From Heracleum sosnowskyi (Eukaryota; Streptophyta; Magnoliopsida; Apiales; Apiaceae), in NCBI GenBank assembly GCA_030848705.1, contig CM061243.1, positions 121,420,674 to 121,484,673 of the forward strand: a DNA stretch of 64,000 nt, written 5' to 3'. Under the pieces are notes generated by a model. The model saw only the letters and a program-made list of their open reading frames with translations, was not told the DNA's origin and did no database searches. Positions 53,088 through 63,432 of the stretch are shown in pieces. The stretch's first letter is position 1. Each line of letters begins with the position of its first letter. Both the position numbers and the translations under genes were made by a program.

Positions 53088-55688
53088 CTAATCCTTGTTG
53101 GGTCCTGCAGTTTCAGTGTCTCCTGAGTTTCTTTCAGTCATAAAATCACAAGAATCATCAGTAATCTCCTGTTTGACTTCTCTTTTCACCCACTTAGGTT
53201 TAGAATTGGACTTGGTCCTTTTCTTAGTGGATGAAGCCTTTTTGCTGTTGCCAGCAGGCTCAGAAGTCTGAACAGTGTTTATGTATGAACATTTTTCAGT
53301 AGTGAGAATAGGTAAGTTAAAGCATGTACTCATGGCAGTGATTTTGCATGGCATACATTCAATGTTATTACAGACACTCATAGTTCTATGCATAAGGGGG
53401 GTTCTGTGTAAGTTACCATTGAGTTTAGTAGCATTGATCTTATCTTCAACTGGTTTCTTACAAACATGTGTTAAATGATGTGTAGATCCACAGTTATTGT
53501 ATAGTTTCCTAGAAGCACCTCCAACATTAGTGTATCCATTTCCTTTATTGACACCTACCTTACCATTCCTATTCTTAGACTTGGGGGTTACTGGATTGAC
53601 AGTATGTTCAGAAGTTGCTGTCGAACTTTCCTTGACAGTATCTTTTATTTCTACTGTCTTGACAGAAGGTTTTAAAGTTACTGTCTTGGAACCATTCTTG
53701 ACAGTATCTTTGAAAGATTCTGTCTTGCCAATAGTGACAACATCTTTTGAACTTACTGTCTGATTGCTTGGTAAGTTTACTGTCTTGGGGATTGTGACAG
53801 TATCCTTTCCATCCTTGGATGTGCTGTCAACACATTCATCCTCATCAAGAATTTCTTGTTTGATGAGCATGGCTTCTTCATCAAACTCAATTTCTGCAGC
53901 TTTGAAAATAGGAGATTTAACTTTCTTGAGAATGGTGGGTTTGACAGCAGCATTTCCAAAACAATCTTGCATCACAGTTTCCTTTCCAGGTCTTCTACCA
54001 TATGAAAAACCTATACCAACTGACTGATTTTCTGTATGCTTATCATTGTAATCCTGAACTATCTTTGATGAGTTTTTATAAGCCTTAATTTTAAATTCAT
54101 TTTCAGCAATCTCATTCCTCAGGAATTCCTCAACCTCTTTAGCACATTTTAATTCATTTTTAAGTCTAGCATTCTCCTGAGCTAAAGAGCCTAGTGAACT
54201 GGTTTTGAGAACAAGAGAATCATTTTCAGACTGTAGTGTTTCATTTAGCTTACTTAGCCTAGTGATTTCCTCATTAGCAGCAGATAAGCTAGTATAGACA
54301 TTGAACATTTCAGTACTTAAGTCTTTAATGGTTTTCTTATACTCATCAATAGACATATCAAGTAAGACAAGTGAAGGTACCTGACTTGAAGATGTTGATG
54401 CTACCTCATCAGTGCTAGCCATGAGAGCTAGGTTGACATATTCTTCTTCTTCTTCATCATCAGAATCATCCCAACACTTTCCTTCAGCCACATAGGCTCT
54501 ACCTTGATTCTTCTTAGAGTATCCACCAGTTCCTTTCTCATATCTTTGAACCTGTTTGGGTCTTTTGCATTCAGTAGCAAAATGACCAGGTTCACCACAG
54601 TTGTAACACTTGAATTTTGATCTATCCACAAATCCAGTCTTGTATCCTCCTTTGGTTGAACTTCCCACAGCAGCCTTTGATGAACTTCCTTTGTTGAACT
54701 TGGATGCTTGGCCTTGAGGCTTGTATGACCTATCCTTCTTGAACCTAAAGTTCTTGAACTTTTTGGCCATGTAAGCCATAGTAGGATTGTCCATGCTTTC
54801 CAGTTCCTCCATTGTGTAGAAGTCTTCATTTTCCACATCTTTGAGCTGTAATACCACTTTCTCATCATCTTCAACCACCTCTTCTATCTTCAAAGTTTGT
54901 GCAGGGGTTGATTGTGTGATTTGTAGTACTTCACTTGGCTGTGTGATCCTTGGCACATGCGCTACTAGGGCACTTGACATATTAGCCATCTTGTTCCTTG
55001 TTCCACTTTGTATGGCTCTCTTTTGAAAGAGTTCAAGTTCATAGGATTTCAGAATACCATAAAGTGTCTCAAAGGTTATATTGTTGAGATCTCTTCCTTC
55101 TCGTATGGCTGTTGTCTTGTGTTCAAGGTGATCAGGCAGTGTGAGCAGGAACTTGACATTCAATTCTTTTCTGTCATAGTACTTGCCATGTATCTGCAGT
55201 TCAGTTAAGAGCTTACTGAACCTTTCAAACATGGAAGTTAAGTCTTCACCAGGCTTGGCCATGAATGCCTCATATTGAGATATCAGTATTTGCCTTTGGT
55301 TGCCCTTAACTTCTTCACTTCCTTCACAAAGTAAGACTAACATGATCCACATCTCCTTGGCTGATGTGCAGCTTATCACACTTCCACACATGGCTTTATC
55401 CAACGTGAGAGAATCGAGCAAGATGAGTTGCAAGTGATCATCTAGCACCATTTTCTCCTTCTCAGGTTCCAAAATTTCCGAAGGATCTTTGGGAACCCAA
55501 TGTGCAGGAATGATTTCACCATTTACTGTTGTGGCTTCAATTTCCTTCCTTGGTATGAAAGGACCATTCTCGAGTATACCTGGGTATAGTGGATTCGCAG
55601 CTTTGATAAACAACAAGATTTTTCTTTTCCAAATGCTGTAGTTCTCTTTATCAAAAGCTGGGATCTTGATACTGTTTGATTTCTGCAT
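53088..55688 (-). CDS. gag: Element A gag polyprotein
   Basis: 866 aa from MQKSNSIKIPAFDKENYSIW, open throughout. UBN2-type region (EMWIMLVLLCEGSEEVKG, LTSMFERFSKLLTELQ). First zinc knuckle CYNCGEPGHFATEC is intact. The second reads YNNCGSTHHLTHVC and lacks its first Cys; the third is represented only by a distant Cys-rich stretch. Coiled coil at AANEEITRLSKLNETLQSEN. The C-terminal third is dominated by DTV/KTV repeats that mirror the GACAGTA/TACTGTC DNA word of this element. Confidence 0.9.
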   Translation of the reverse strand: MQKSNSIKIPAFDKENYSIWKRKILLFIKAANPLYPGILENGPFIPRKEIEATTVNGEIIPAHWVPKDPSEILEPEKEKMVLDDHLQLILLDSLTLDKAMCGSVISCTSAKEMWIMLVLLCEGSEEVKGNQRQILISQYEAFMAKPGEDLTSMFERFSKLLTELQIHGKYYDRKELNVKFLLTLPDHLEHKTTAIREGRDLNNITFETLYGILKSYELELFQKRAIQSGTRNKMANMSSALVAHVPRITQPSEVLQITQSTPAQTLKIEEVVEDDEKVVLQLKDVENEDFYTMEELESMDNPTMAYMAKKFKNFRFKKDRSYKPQGQASKFNKGSSSKAAVGSSTKGGYKTGFVDRSKFKCYNCGEPGHFATECKRPKQVQRYEKGTGGYSKKNQGRAYVAEGKCWDDSDDEEEEEYVNLALMASTDEVASTSSSQVPSLVLLDMSIDEYKKTIKDLSTEMFNVYTSLSAANEEITRLSKLNETLQSENDSLVLKTSSLGSLAQENARLKNELKCAKEVEEFLRNEIAENEFKIKAYKNSSKIVQDYNDKHTENQSVGIGFSYGRRPGKETVMQDCFGNAAVKPTILKKVKSPIFKAAEIEFDEEAMLIKQEILDEDECVDSTSKDGKDTVTIPKTVNLPSNQTVSSKDVVTIGKTESFKDTVKNGSKTVTLKPSVKTVEIKDTVKESSTATSEHTVNPVTPKSKNRNGKVGVNKGNGYTNVGGASRKLYNNCGSTHHLTHVCKKPVEDKINATKLNGNLHRTPLMHRTMSVCNNIECMPCKITAMSTCFNLPILTTEKCSYINTVQTSEPAGNSKKASSTKKRTKSNSKPKWVKREVKQEITDDSCDFMTERNSGDTETAGPNKD

Positions 55689-55726
55689 TTTCTTCGGGAT
55701 CTCAGATATGTATGTTAATCTGATAG

Positions 55727-55738
55727 CTCTGATACCAG
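55727..55738 (-). promoter_or_regulatory. Primer-binding site of element A
   Basis: Element-strand TGGTATCAGAGC just inside the 5' LTR. Confidence 0.9.
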
Positions 55739-55739
55739 T

Positions 55740-56782
55740 TGTTGGTCCTCGTGTATTGCAGAAGGGGGGGGGGGGATGAATGCAATACTAATAAAATTCA
55801 ATCTCAATTTCAACAACCAAAACCAAGATTAAATGTTATCAGTAATATAGATGCAATCACAAACAGTATGTAGTAAACAAGATTCACAAAATAAATGTTT
55901 TATTTATTTTGCAAAGTGTTGCTACAACCTCAAGAGAAAATTCTTGAGCTTCGGTTTCTTCAAGACACTTGCTTGTCTTCGTTACATTTTCAGAATGAAT
56001 TGATAGTAGGTATAAAACTAATCCTATCACTCTCAGTCACGGGTTTGTGAAGCTGCTGTCATTGTCAAGTGGCAGCTTCTTACATATTGTCTTACCCATG
56101 TGACTTTCCTAAATTGCTAACATGTCAGATATACATTACAAAGAAAGCAACCTAGATTCATTCTATTTCCAGCTTAAACAATTCAGCAAATAATGACTTG
56201 ACCTTGCTCTTGAATTGATTCGCTTTTGTTTTGCAGTGCTTGAAGCTTCTGTCATAGTCTTGCAGACTTGGTGCAGCTTAGGGATACTGCAACACGTCTG
56301 TTTCTTGAACATTGAGACTGTCACGGGATTTGACTGAGAAAGATACCTAGAACAAGGATCTTTATCGAGATAGTTACTTTTGCCACAAAGCTTGCTGTCA
56401 CAGGAATGTTCTTTTGGTGACAGTATGAGTTCCCCGCATAGAGTGCTGTCGAGGATTCCAAACTTGCTGTCGAGGGCTAAAGTTGTTGTCGCGTAGTCTT
56501 CCGCCAATGTTGCTGTCAGAGTGAATATGCTGTCGTGACTTGAAACATTCTGTCTTCTTGTAATCTTACTGTCAAAGCTTTAGGACAGTAACCTTTATTC
56601 ATGCTGTCATCTAATTATGCATTATTTGAGGCTTGAACACACAAGTGAACTACACAACTAGAATAACATTACATACTGATGACAAGAACATACTTTGGCT
56701 GTGACAGTATGTTCTACTTAATTAAAAATTAAGTACATTCAAAGTTAAGTTGTTTCTATGCTATCACCCATAAATCCCAACA
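55740..56782 (-). repeat. 5' LTR of element A
   Basis: About 1043 bp, matching 20216-21266 with about nine substitutions, an 11-bp deletion near 56648 and a longer G run at about 55763-55775. Confidence 0.95.
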
Positions 56783-56787
56783 CAATA

Positions 56788-57370
56788 TAAATAGATAGAT
56801 ATAATAAAAATGAGTAGATTTATAATTAGATTGGATGCATTGTGTATATGAGACATTTTTAATTATTATCAAATGAATTTTAATGTCATTTTATGGAAGA
56901 AAATAATTAGTTATTTGGAATTGGATTAATATATACATATATATAACATATGAAAACTATTTGTTTTGAATTAAAACAATTTAAAAGATGAGATAATAAA
57001 AATAAATAGATAGTACAACAAAAAAAATTAAACGAATTATATGGTCATGTTGAAAAGGTTAGATAATATAAACACATAAATTTGGGTTGGAAAAATACTT
57101 GGTGATACTAATTTGTGTAAAAAATAAATAGATAAAAATATATAGTCCAGTTAACAAATTTTAGAAAACAAGATATTATATAGCATACAAAAATATTATG
57201 ATCGGATCGATCAAATTATACACCCCGGGTTATTTAAAATCATAGGCCCCGATCAATCAAATTATCTATATAAATTAAAGTAAGTATATTATAACGAGAC
57301 GAACAAAATATGTACAAATATAACTAAATATAATATTTAAACAACAAAGAATAACATTTTATTTTTAATC
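56788..57370. other. AT-rich spacer without gene
   Basis: No coding frame or terminal repeats. Phrases like CCCCGATCAATCAAATTA at about 57247 recall the start of the window. Confidence 0.45.
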
Positions 57371-57371
57371 A

Positions 57372-57400
57372 CTAGAAAATGACCGTGCCTTGCACGGGTT
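57372..57400 (-). mobile_element. Helitron-like 3' terminus, minus strand
   Basis: On the minus strand a GC-rich hairpin (CCCGTGC-AAG-GCACGG) is followed about 8 nt later by CTAG and then T, matching the Helitron 3' end rule (hairpin, short spacer, CTRR, host T). The other end was not located. Confidence 0.4.
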
Positions 57401-57623
57401 CATGCAACAAAATATGAAAATTGAAGTTATAATAGCAAATAATATTTCACGAATGTTAATATTATTATCAGTTAGACATACCCAGGTCATTTAAACATAA
57501 TTATGTTTTAAAATTTTAGTAGTAAAATAAAAAAATTATTGTATTTGAAAATTATTTTAATATATATATATATACAGAACTAATATTGACAATATATTGA
57601 AATATTATTAAATTAAAACATAT

Positions 57624-58118
57624 TGTAACACCTCGAGAAATGTGGGGGCTTTAGTACAGTTTATAAGACAAAGTACAACTACTAAGTGCACCAACAATCA
57701 TGATCTTTTGGAGACCTGTGGTGGGTTTGTGGATTACCCACGTTATTGCATTTGGGCCAATTGGTCGGCGGTTGATTCGTGAAGTTGCTGGAGGTGGGGA
57801 CACGAAGACTGGTGGTATTATTTCATATTGGACTGAGGTCCAGAGGTGGGGACATAAACTACCCAGTATTATCTCACAATCGCTAGAGATGTACGATCTT
57901 GGACCTATGAGCTATCCGTTCAGATCTAACGATGCCGTCAAGAGTTTAAGTGGGGGAGTTTGTACCACTCGAGTCTCAAAATTGAGAAGAGTTGGGACTT
58001 TAGTTCAGTTTATAACACAAAGTATTACTACAAATTGCACCAACAAATCATGATCTTTTGGGAACTTAGGGTGGGTTTGTGGATTACCCAAGTTGTTGCA
58101 TTTGGGCTAATTACTTGG
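57624..58118 (+). mobile_element. Candidate TRIM (miniature LTR retrotransposon)
   Basis: Two direct repeats of about 135-155 bp (from TGTAACACCTCGAG at 57624 to about 57757, and from TGTACCACTCGAG at 57961 to about 58113) share long blocks such as AATCATGATCTTTTGG and GGGTTTGTGGATTACCCA. They flank about 200 bp of non-coding DNA. The purine-rich AAGTGGGGGAG stands just before the second repeat, in the place of a polypurine tract. No convincing primer-binding site or target duplication was found, so a decayed solo arrangement is possible. A 117-codon open stretch inside is not a recognisable gene. Confidence 0.5.
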
Positions 58119-58590
58119 CACTGAATTATTTGATGTTTTCAAAGTCTGAAAGATAGAGGAAGCGAAACATAGGAAAAGAATGCTTAAAATCAACAAATTG
58201 CAAGAAAAGATATGAACGAGTTAGAAAGAAAGTTTTAAGAACTGAAAGCACAAGACCTAAGTAGAGTATTAGAGGATTTACGAAGGCTTTTGATCAAAAT
58301 CAGTAATAAAACCTACTCTCCAGAATGTAACATCTTGAAGAATTGGAAGAAAATTTAGAATTGCAATGTTCTAAAACTCATCTAGAACACCCAGTATCTA
58401 TTCTATCCCGCAAAAAAAATTGTAAACTAACATGACAACTATTCGTAATACTCGTATTAATAAATTAAAAACTTGAACATACTTCAGTAAGCACCCAATA
58501 GCTACATATACCATCAATAAGAAAAACTCTATATATATCAATCATATACTTGAAACGATAATGATCATGCATAGAATAATTTATAAACAC
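58119..58590. other. Spacer, possibly Helitron interior
   Basis: AT-rich, no coding frame seen. It may be internal sequence of the Helitron whose 3' end is at 58634. Confidence 0.35.
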
Positions 58591-58604
58591 AATTTAAGCT
58601 AGCG

Positions 58605-58634
58605 GCCCGTGCCTCGCACGGGCTTTTATGCTAG
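58605..58634 (+). mobile_element. Helitron-like 3' terminus, plus strand
   Basis: Perfect 8-bp stem GCCCGTGC-CTC-GCACGGGC (58605-58623), then TTTTATG, then CTAG (58631-58634) followed by T. This fits Helitron 3' end structure. The 5' TC end could not be assigned. Confidence 0.45.
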
Positions 58635-58788
58635 TTATGTAATAATAGTAGAAAATTAATATGAAATAATTAAAAAAGGGTAATAATGTCATTTTATGAT
58701 TTAGATAGTATAATTGTCGTTTCACTTAATTAAATTGTATATAAATAAATAATAGATAAATACATTCCTACTAAGAGATGAGATAGCT

Positions 58789-58975
58789 TAGGGCTGAGCA
58801 ACGGTCGGTTCGGTCAGTTTTTAATGATTAAGCCAGACCGCATCTAGCGGTTTCGTAAATTACTAGACCGGACCGGACCACTTAAAAATTGAGACCAGAC
58901 TGAACTAGAACCAGGCCTGAATTAAACGGTTTGGTTTGGTCGGTTCGGTTTTAAACCTAACTAGACATTCAAAGA
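58789..58975. mobile_element. hAT-like element fragment
   Basis: Starts TAGGGCTGAGCAACGG, a typical plant hAT-type terminus. It contains opposing subterminal runs GGTCGGTTCGGTC and AGACCGGACCGGACC, then GGTTTGGTTTGGTCGG. The right terminal repeat is missing. Confidence 0.45.
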
Positions 58976-60321
58976 TAAATGAACTAAAAAATTAATGATA
59001 TTACTAAAATTTGATAGGTAGCTACTAAACAAAAATATATTGATATAAATAATTAAAGAATAAATAACATCCTTTCCGAATAAAATTGCAAAGTGCAAGA
59101 TATCCTTTATTATAATACCCGAGTCTACCACATATCAGTTAACCAATCAGAAAACTATGAATTATTTTATGACCAATCAGATGTCAATCCTAAATTTTAG
59201 ACCAATCACAAGAGCCTTAAAACTTTCCTCATATACTTTTATTAACCAAGGGTGGTTAGACTATCCATACAATACGATTAACCAATCAAAACTCAAAAAT
59301 TATTTTATTTTTAATTAAAATTTAAATCCATCAAAAATTTTCTCATTTAATTTTATTAATTAAGGGTGGATAGACTATCGCTATCCATATAACACGATTA
59401 ACCAATCAAAATTCATAATTTATTTTATTATAAATTAGAGTTTAAATCCATGTCAACATTAAAAAATTATTTTGTTTTTAATTAAAAATTAAATATATTA
59501 AAACTTTCCTCATAAATTTTTTTTAACCAAGGGTGGTCCCTACAACACGATAAACTAATCAAAATTTAGATTTTATTTTATTTTTAATTAGAATTTAAAT
59601 ACATCAAAACTTTCCTCATTTGATTTTATTAATTAATGGTGGTTAGACTATCCATACAACTCAATTATTAACCAATCAACATTAAAAAAATTATTTTGTT
59701 TTTAATTAGAATTTAAATTCATTAAAACTTTTCTTATAAAATTTTATTAATTAAAGGTGGTTTAACTATGCATACAACACAATAAATCAATCAAAATTCA
59801 AAAAATATTTTTTTGTATTAGAATTTAAACCGATTTTAATTTTCCTCATATAATTTTATCAACTAACTAAGGGTGGTTAGACTATCCATTTAACACAAAT
59901 AAGCAATCAAAATTCATAATTTATTTTATTATAAATTAGAGTTTAAATCCATTTCAATATTAATTATTTTGTTTTTAAATTATAATTTAAATCCATTAAA
60001 ACTTTGCTCATAAAAGTTTATCAATGGTGGTTAGACTATCCCTACAACATGATGAACTAATCAAAATTAAAAAAATATTTTATTTTTAATTTGAATTTAA
60101 ATTCATCAAAACCATTCTCATTTGATTTTGTTAATTAAGGGTGGTTAGACTATCCGTACAACGATATCCATATAACACGATTAACCAATCAAAATTCATA
60201 ATTTATTTTATTATAAATTAGAATTTAAATCCATTTCAACATTAAAAAATTATTTTGTTTTTAATAATAATTTAAATCTATTAAAACTTTCCTCGTAAAA
60301 GTTACCAAAGGTGGTTAGACT

Positions 60322-60916
60322 TAGGGATGGCAACGGGTTGGATCGGGTTGGATTTTTGAGATATCCAAATCCAAACCCGAAAGGTATATCCAAATCCAAA
60401 CCCGATCCAAATCCAAATGGATTTTTAAAATCAAAATCCAAACCCGATCCACCGGGTTCGGGTTGGATTCGGGTTTACCGAAACCCGATGGCAGACACAG
60501 TGGGTCCGGCTCCCACAAGTCGTTTCCTCGAGAACCAGAACTCATGCGTTTGAAGAGTAAGTCCAGGCTAATTGATCCACCGGAGCAATTTGACAATTTT
60601 AATAGAAGCGTGAAGTCTGGAAGTTTAGAGAACAAAAGTGAATGTCAGGATGATGACGATCCTTATGCGGAGGAAGATTTTCCGGAGGAGTTTAAAATGA
60701 TAAAGTTTAGTAAGTGGGCTGTCATCCAGTTTATTTGCATGATTGTCATTATTGCTGCTTTGATTTGTAGCCTTTTTGTTAATGTTTTCAACAAGAACAA
60801 ATTGCATGGACTTGAATTGTGGAGATGGGGTTTACTACTTTTGGCTTTGTTTTGTGGGAGACTGCTTGCGGATTGGGGGATTCGGGTGGTTGTGTTTTTT
60901 GTTGAGCTTAATTGTA

Positions 60917-60954
<38 letters not shown>

Positions 60955-61167
60955 CGGGTTTTTTCGGGTTTCGGGTTTGGATCGGGTTTCGGGTTTCGGG
61001 TTTGGATCGGGTTCGAAAAGGCTAGTATCCAAATCCAAATCCAAATTAATTCGGGTTTAAATATTAAATCCAAATCCAAATCCAAATCCAAAAAATCGGG
61101 TTCGGTAGATCCAATCGGGTCGAAACGGATCGGATATCCATCGGATCGGTTTTTTCTGCCATCCCTA
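60322..61167. mobile_element. Pack-type hAT-like element carrying a captured gene piece
   Basis: 846 bp. The ends TAGGGATGGCA and TGCCATCCCTA are perfect 11-bp inverted repeats. The flanks are the perfect 8-bp duplication GTTAGACT (60314-60321 and 61168-61175), which also restores the interrupted satellite unit. Long subterminal regions made of AATCCAAACCCGA and GGGTTTCGGGTTTGGATCGGG face each other. A (TA)n tract at about 60918-60950 lies before the right arm. The centre holds host coding sequence. It has no transposase. Confidence 0.9.
60485..60915 (+). pseudogene. Captured MSL10-type mechanosensitive channel fragment
   Basis: One continuous frame encodes the cytosolic N-terminal region and the first transmembrane part of a plant MscS-like channel: KSKSRLIDPPEQFDN, ECQDDDDPYAEEDFPEEFK, WAVIQFICMIVIIAALICSL (TM) and LELWRWGLLLLALFCGRLLA (TM) followed by WGIRVVVFFVE. 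The match to MSL10/MSL9-type proteins (DDPFAEEDLPEEF, LELWKWE, VFFIERNF) is strong. The pore region and C-terminal domain are absent. The frame continues open through the transposon's own right arm to about 61194, so a chimeric protein starting at Met 60542 is possible on paper. Confidence 0.82.
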
Positions 61168-63432
61168 GTTAGACTATCCCTACAACATGATTAACCAATC
61201 AAAATTAAAAATTATTTTATTTTTAATTCGAATTTAAATCCACCAATACTTTTCTCATTTAATTTTATTAATTAAGGGTAGTTAGACTACCCATACAATT
61301 CAGTTATTAACCAATCAACATTAAAAAAACTATATTGTTTTTACTTAGAATTTTAATTCATTAAAAAATTTCTCATAAAATTTTATTAACTATGGGTGAA
61401 TAGACTATGCATACAACACGTTGAACGAATCAAAATTCAAAAAATATTTTATTTATATTAGAATTTAAATCCTATCAATATAACGCGATTAACCAATCAA
61501 CATTCAAAATTTATTTTATTTTTAATTAGAATTTAAATCAATTATAACTTTTCTCATATAATTTTATTAACCAGGGGTGGTTAGACTATCCATGTAACAC
61601 GATTAACCAATCAAAATTCATAATTATTTTATTATAAATTAGAATTTAAATCCATATCAAGATTAAATTATTAATTTGTTTTTAATTAGAATTTAAATTC
61701 ATTAAAACTTTCCTCATATTTTTGTAATCAAGGGTGGTTAAACTATCCCTACAACACGATGAACGAATCAAAATTCAAAAATTATTTTATTTAGAATTTG
61801 AGTCATATCCATACAACACGATTAACCAATTAATCAACATTCAAATTTTATTTTGTTTTTACTTATAATTTAAATTCATCAAAACTTTTCTCATATAAAT
61901 TTATTAACCAACGGTGGTTAGACTAAACATACAACAAGATTAACCAATCAAAATTCAAAAATTATTTTATTATAAATTATAATTAAAATCCATTACCTAT
62001 TATATTTATATATTTTAAAATTTTGGTTATCAATTAAAATTAATTTTTAGTTAGAATTTAAATCCTTTATTATATTTATATATTTCGAGATTTGTATCAC
62101 TAATTGTATTATGTGTTTAGTATAAAATCGTATATATTAATACTACCCCATTATCCAACACACTTAATGAGGAAATAGTACGAGTATAGTATAATTTTTG
62201 CGAATTTAATTAATAATTTAGATTTTTGATCATTTAATTGTTAAATATCGTAATTTAAGATTTTTTACACCAAGATGTGAGAGTAGTTATCCAATATTAA
62301 TATTATTTATTGTAATTTGAAAAATCCGATGTTAATTAGTTATATCAAAAAAAATCCATGAACTATTATATTTATATATTTCGAGAATTTCGTTATCAAT
62401 TAAAATTATTTAATTTCTAATTATAATTAAATCTTTTATCATATCTATATAATTAGAGGTTTTGATCACCAATTGTACTATATGTTTATTATAGAATCAT
62501 ATGTTTTATAGATAAAATTCTAATACAACTCCATGATCTAACACCCTTCCTTTATTTTAATACCCGAGCCCACCACACTATCCAGTTAACCAATTAGAAT
62601 ATAGAAATTTATTTTAGGACCAATCAGATGTCAAACATAAATTTTAGACTGATCATAAGAGCCTAAAAACTTTCCTCATATAATTTTATTAACCAATGGT
62701 GATTAGACTATCAATATAACACGATTAACCAATCAAAATCCATAAATTATTTTATTATAAATTAGAATTTGAATCTATTAACTATTATATTTTTATATTT
62801 CAAAATTTTGGTTATCCATTAAAACTATTCATTAACATTCAAAAATTATTTTGTTTTTAATTAGAATTTAAATCCATTAAAACTTTCCTCATTATATTTT
62901 TTAACCAATGGTGGTTAGACTGTCTATACAGCACGATGAACCAATCAAAATTCTAAAAATAATCCTATACATGCAACGCGATTAACCAATCAACATTCAA
63001 AAATATTTTGTTTTAAATTAGAATTTAAATCCATTAAAACTTTCCTCATATAATTTTATTAACCAAGGGTGGTTAGACTATCTGTACAACACGTTTAACC
63101 AATCAAAATTCAAAAATTATTTTATTATAAATTATAATTTAAATACATGAAATATTATATTTATATATTTCAAAATTTTGTTTATCAATTAAAATTATTT
63201 TATTTTTTAATTAGAATTAAAATCCTTTATTACATTTATATATTTCGAGGTTTTGATCACCGATTGTACTATGTACTTAATATAAAATCATCTATTTTAA
63301 TATCACCCCATTACCAAACACAGTTAATGAGAAAGCATTATGAGTATATGTATAATTTTTCCGAATTTAATCAATAATTTATATTTTTGCTTATTTAATT
63401 GTTAAAGGTCGTAATTTGAGGTTTTTACACCG

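Larger units (their letters stand above)
20216..56782 (-). mobile_element. Element A: Ty1/copia (Sirevirus-like), outermost of nest
   Basis: Two LTRs of about 1.05 kb (20216-21266 and 55740-56782), both TGTTGG...CCAACA, are flanked by the perfect 5-bp duplication CAATA (20211-20215 and 56783-56787). The minus strand carries, in order, a primer-binding site, gag, pol, a small ORF, a large extra ORF and a polypurine tract. Without element B it would be about 13 kb. LTR comparison by eye shows about nine substitutions, one 11-bp indel and a G-run length difference. Nonsense codons in pol and frameshifts in the extra ORF make it non-autonomous now. B is inserted between pol and the extra ORF. Confidence 0.95.
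59095..63432. repeat. Degenerate satellite-like tandem array
   Basis: A unit of roughly 100-150 bp recurs about 16-18 times. Its landmarks in order are AACTTTCCTCATA, TTTTATTAACCAAGGGTGG, TTAGACTATCC, ACAACACGATTAACCAATC, AAAATTCA and TTTTATTATAAATTAGAATTTAAATCC. Landmark copies are near 59245, 59366, 59638, 59871, 60025, 60139, 61574, 61730, 61911, 62698, 62908 and 63068. Longer-range units repeat too: 59095-59250 resembles 62549-62710, and about 61990-62273 resembles 63145-63432. The array is rich in CCAATCA. No coding potential. Confidence 0.8.

Noticed and set aside
57700..58053. 117-codon plus-strand frame
   Set aside because: It spans the repeat and interior of the TRIM candidate and has no recognisable domain.
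60488..60553. Short frame starting MADTVGPAP in the captured segment
   Set aside because: It is out of frame with the MSL-like coding sequence and stops after 21 codons.
59095..63432. CRISPR array or other prokaryotic repeat system
   Set aside because: Repeats are long, degenerate and directly adjoining without unique spacers, and the window is plant DNA.
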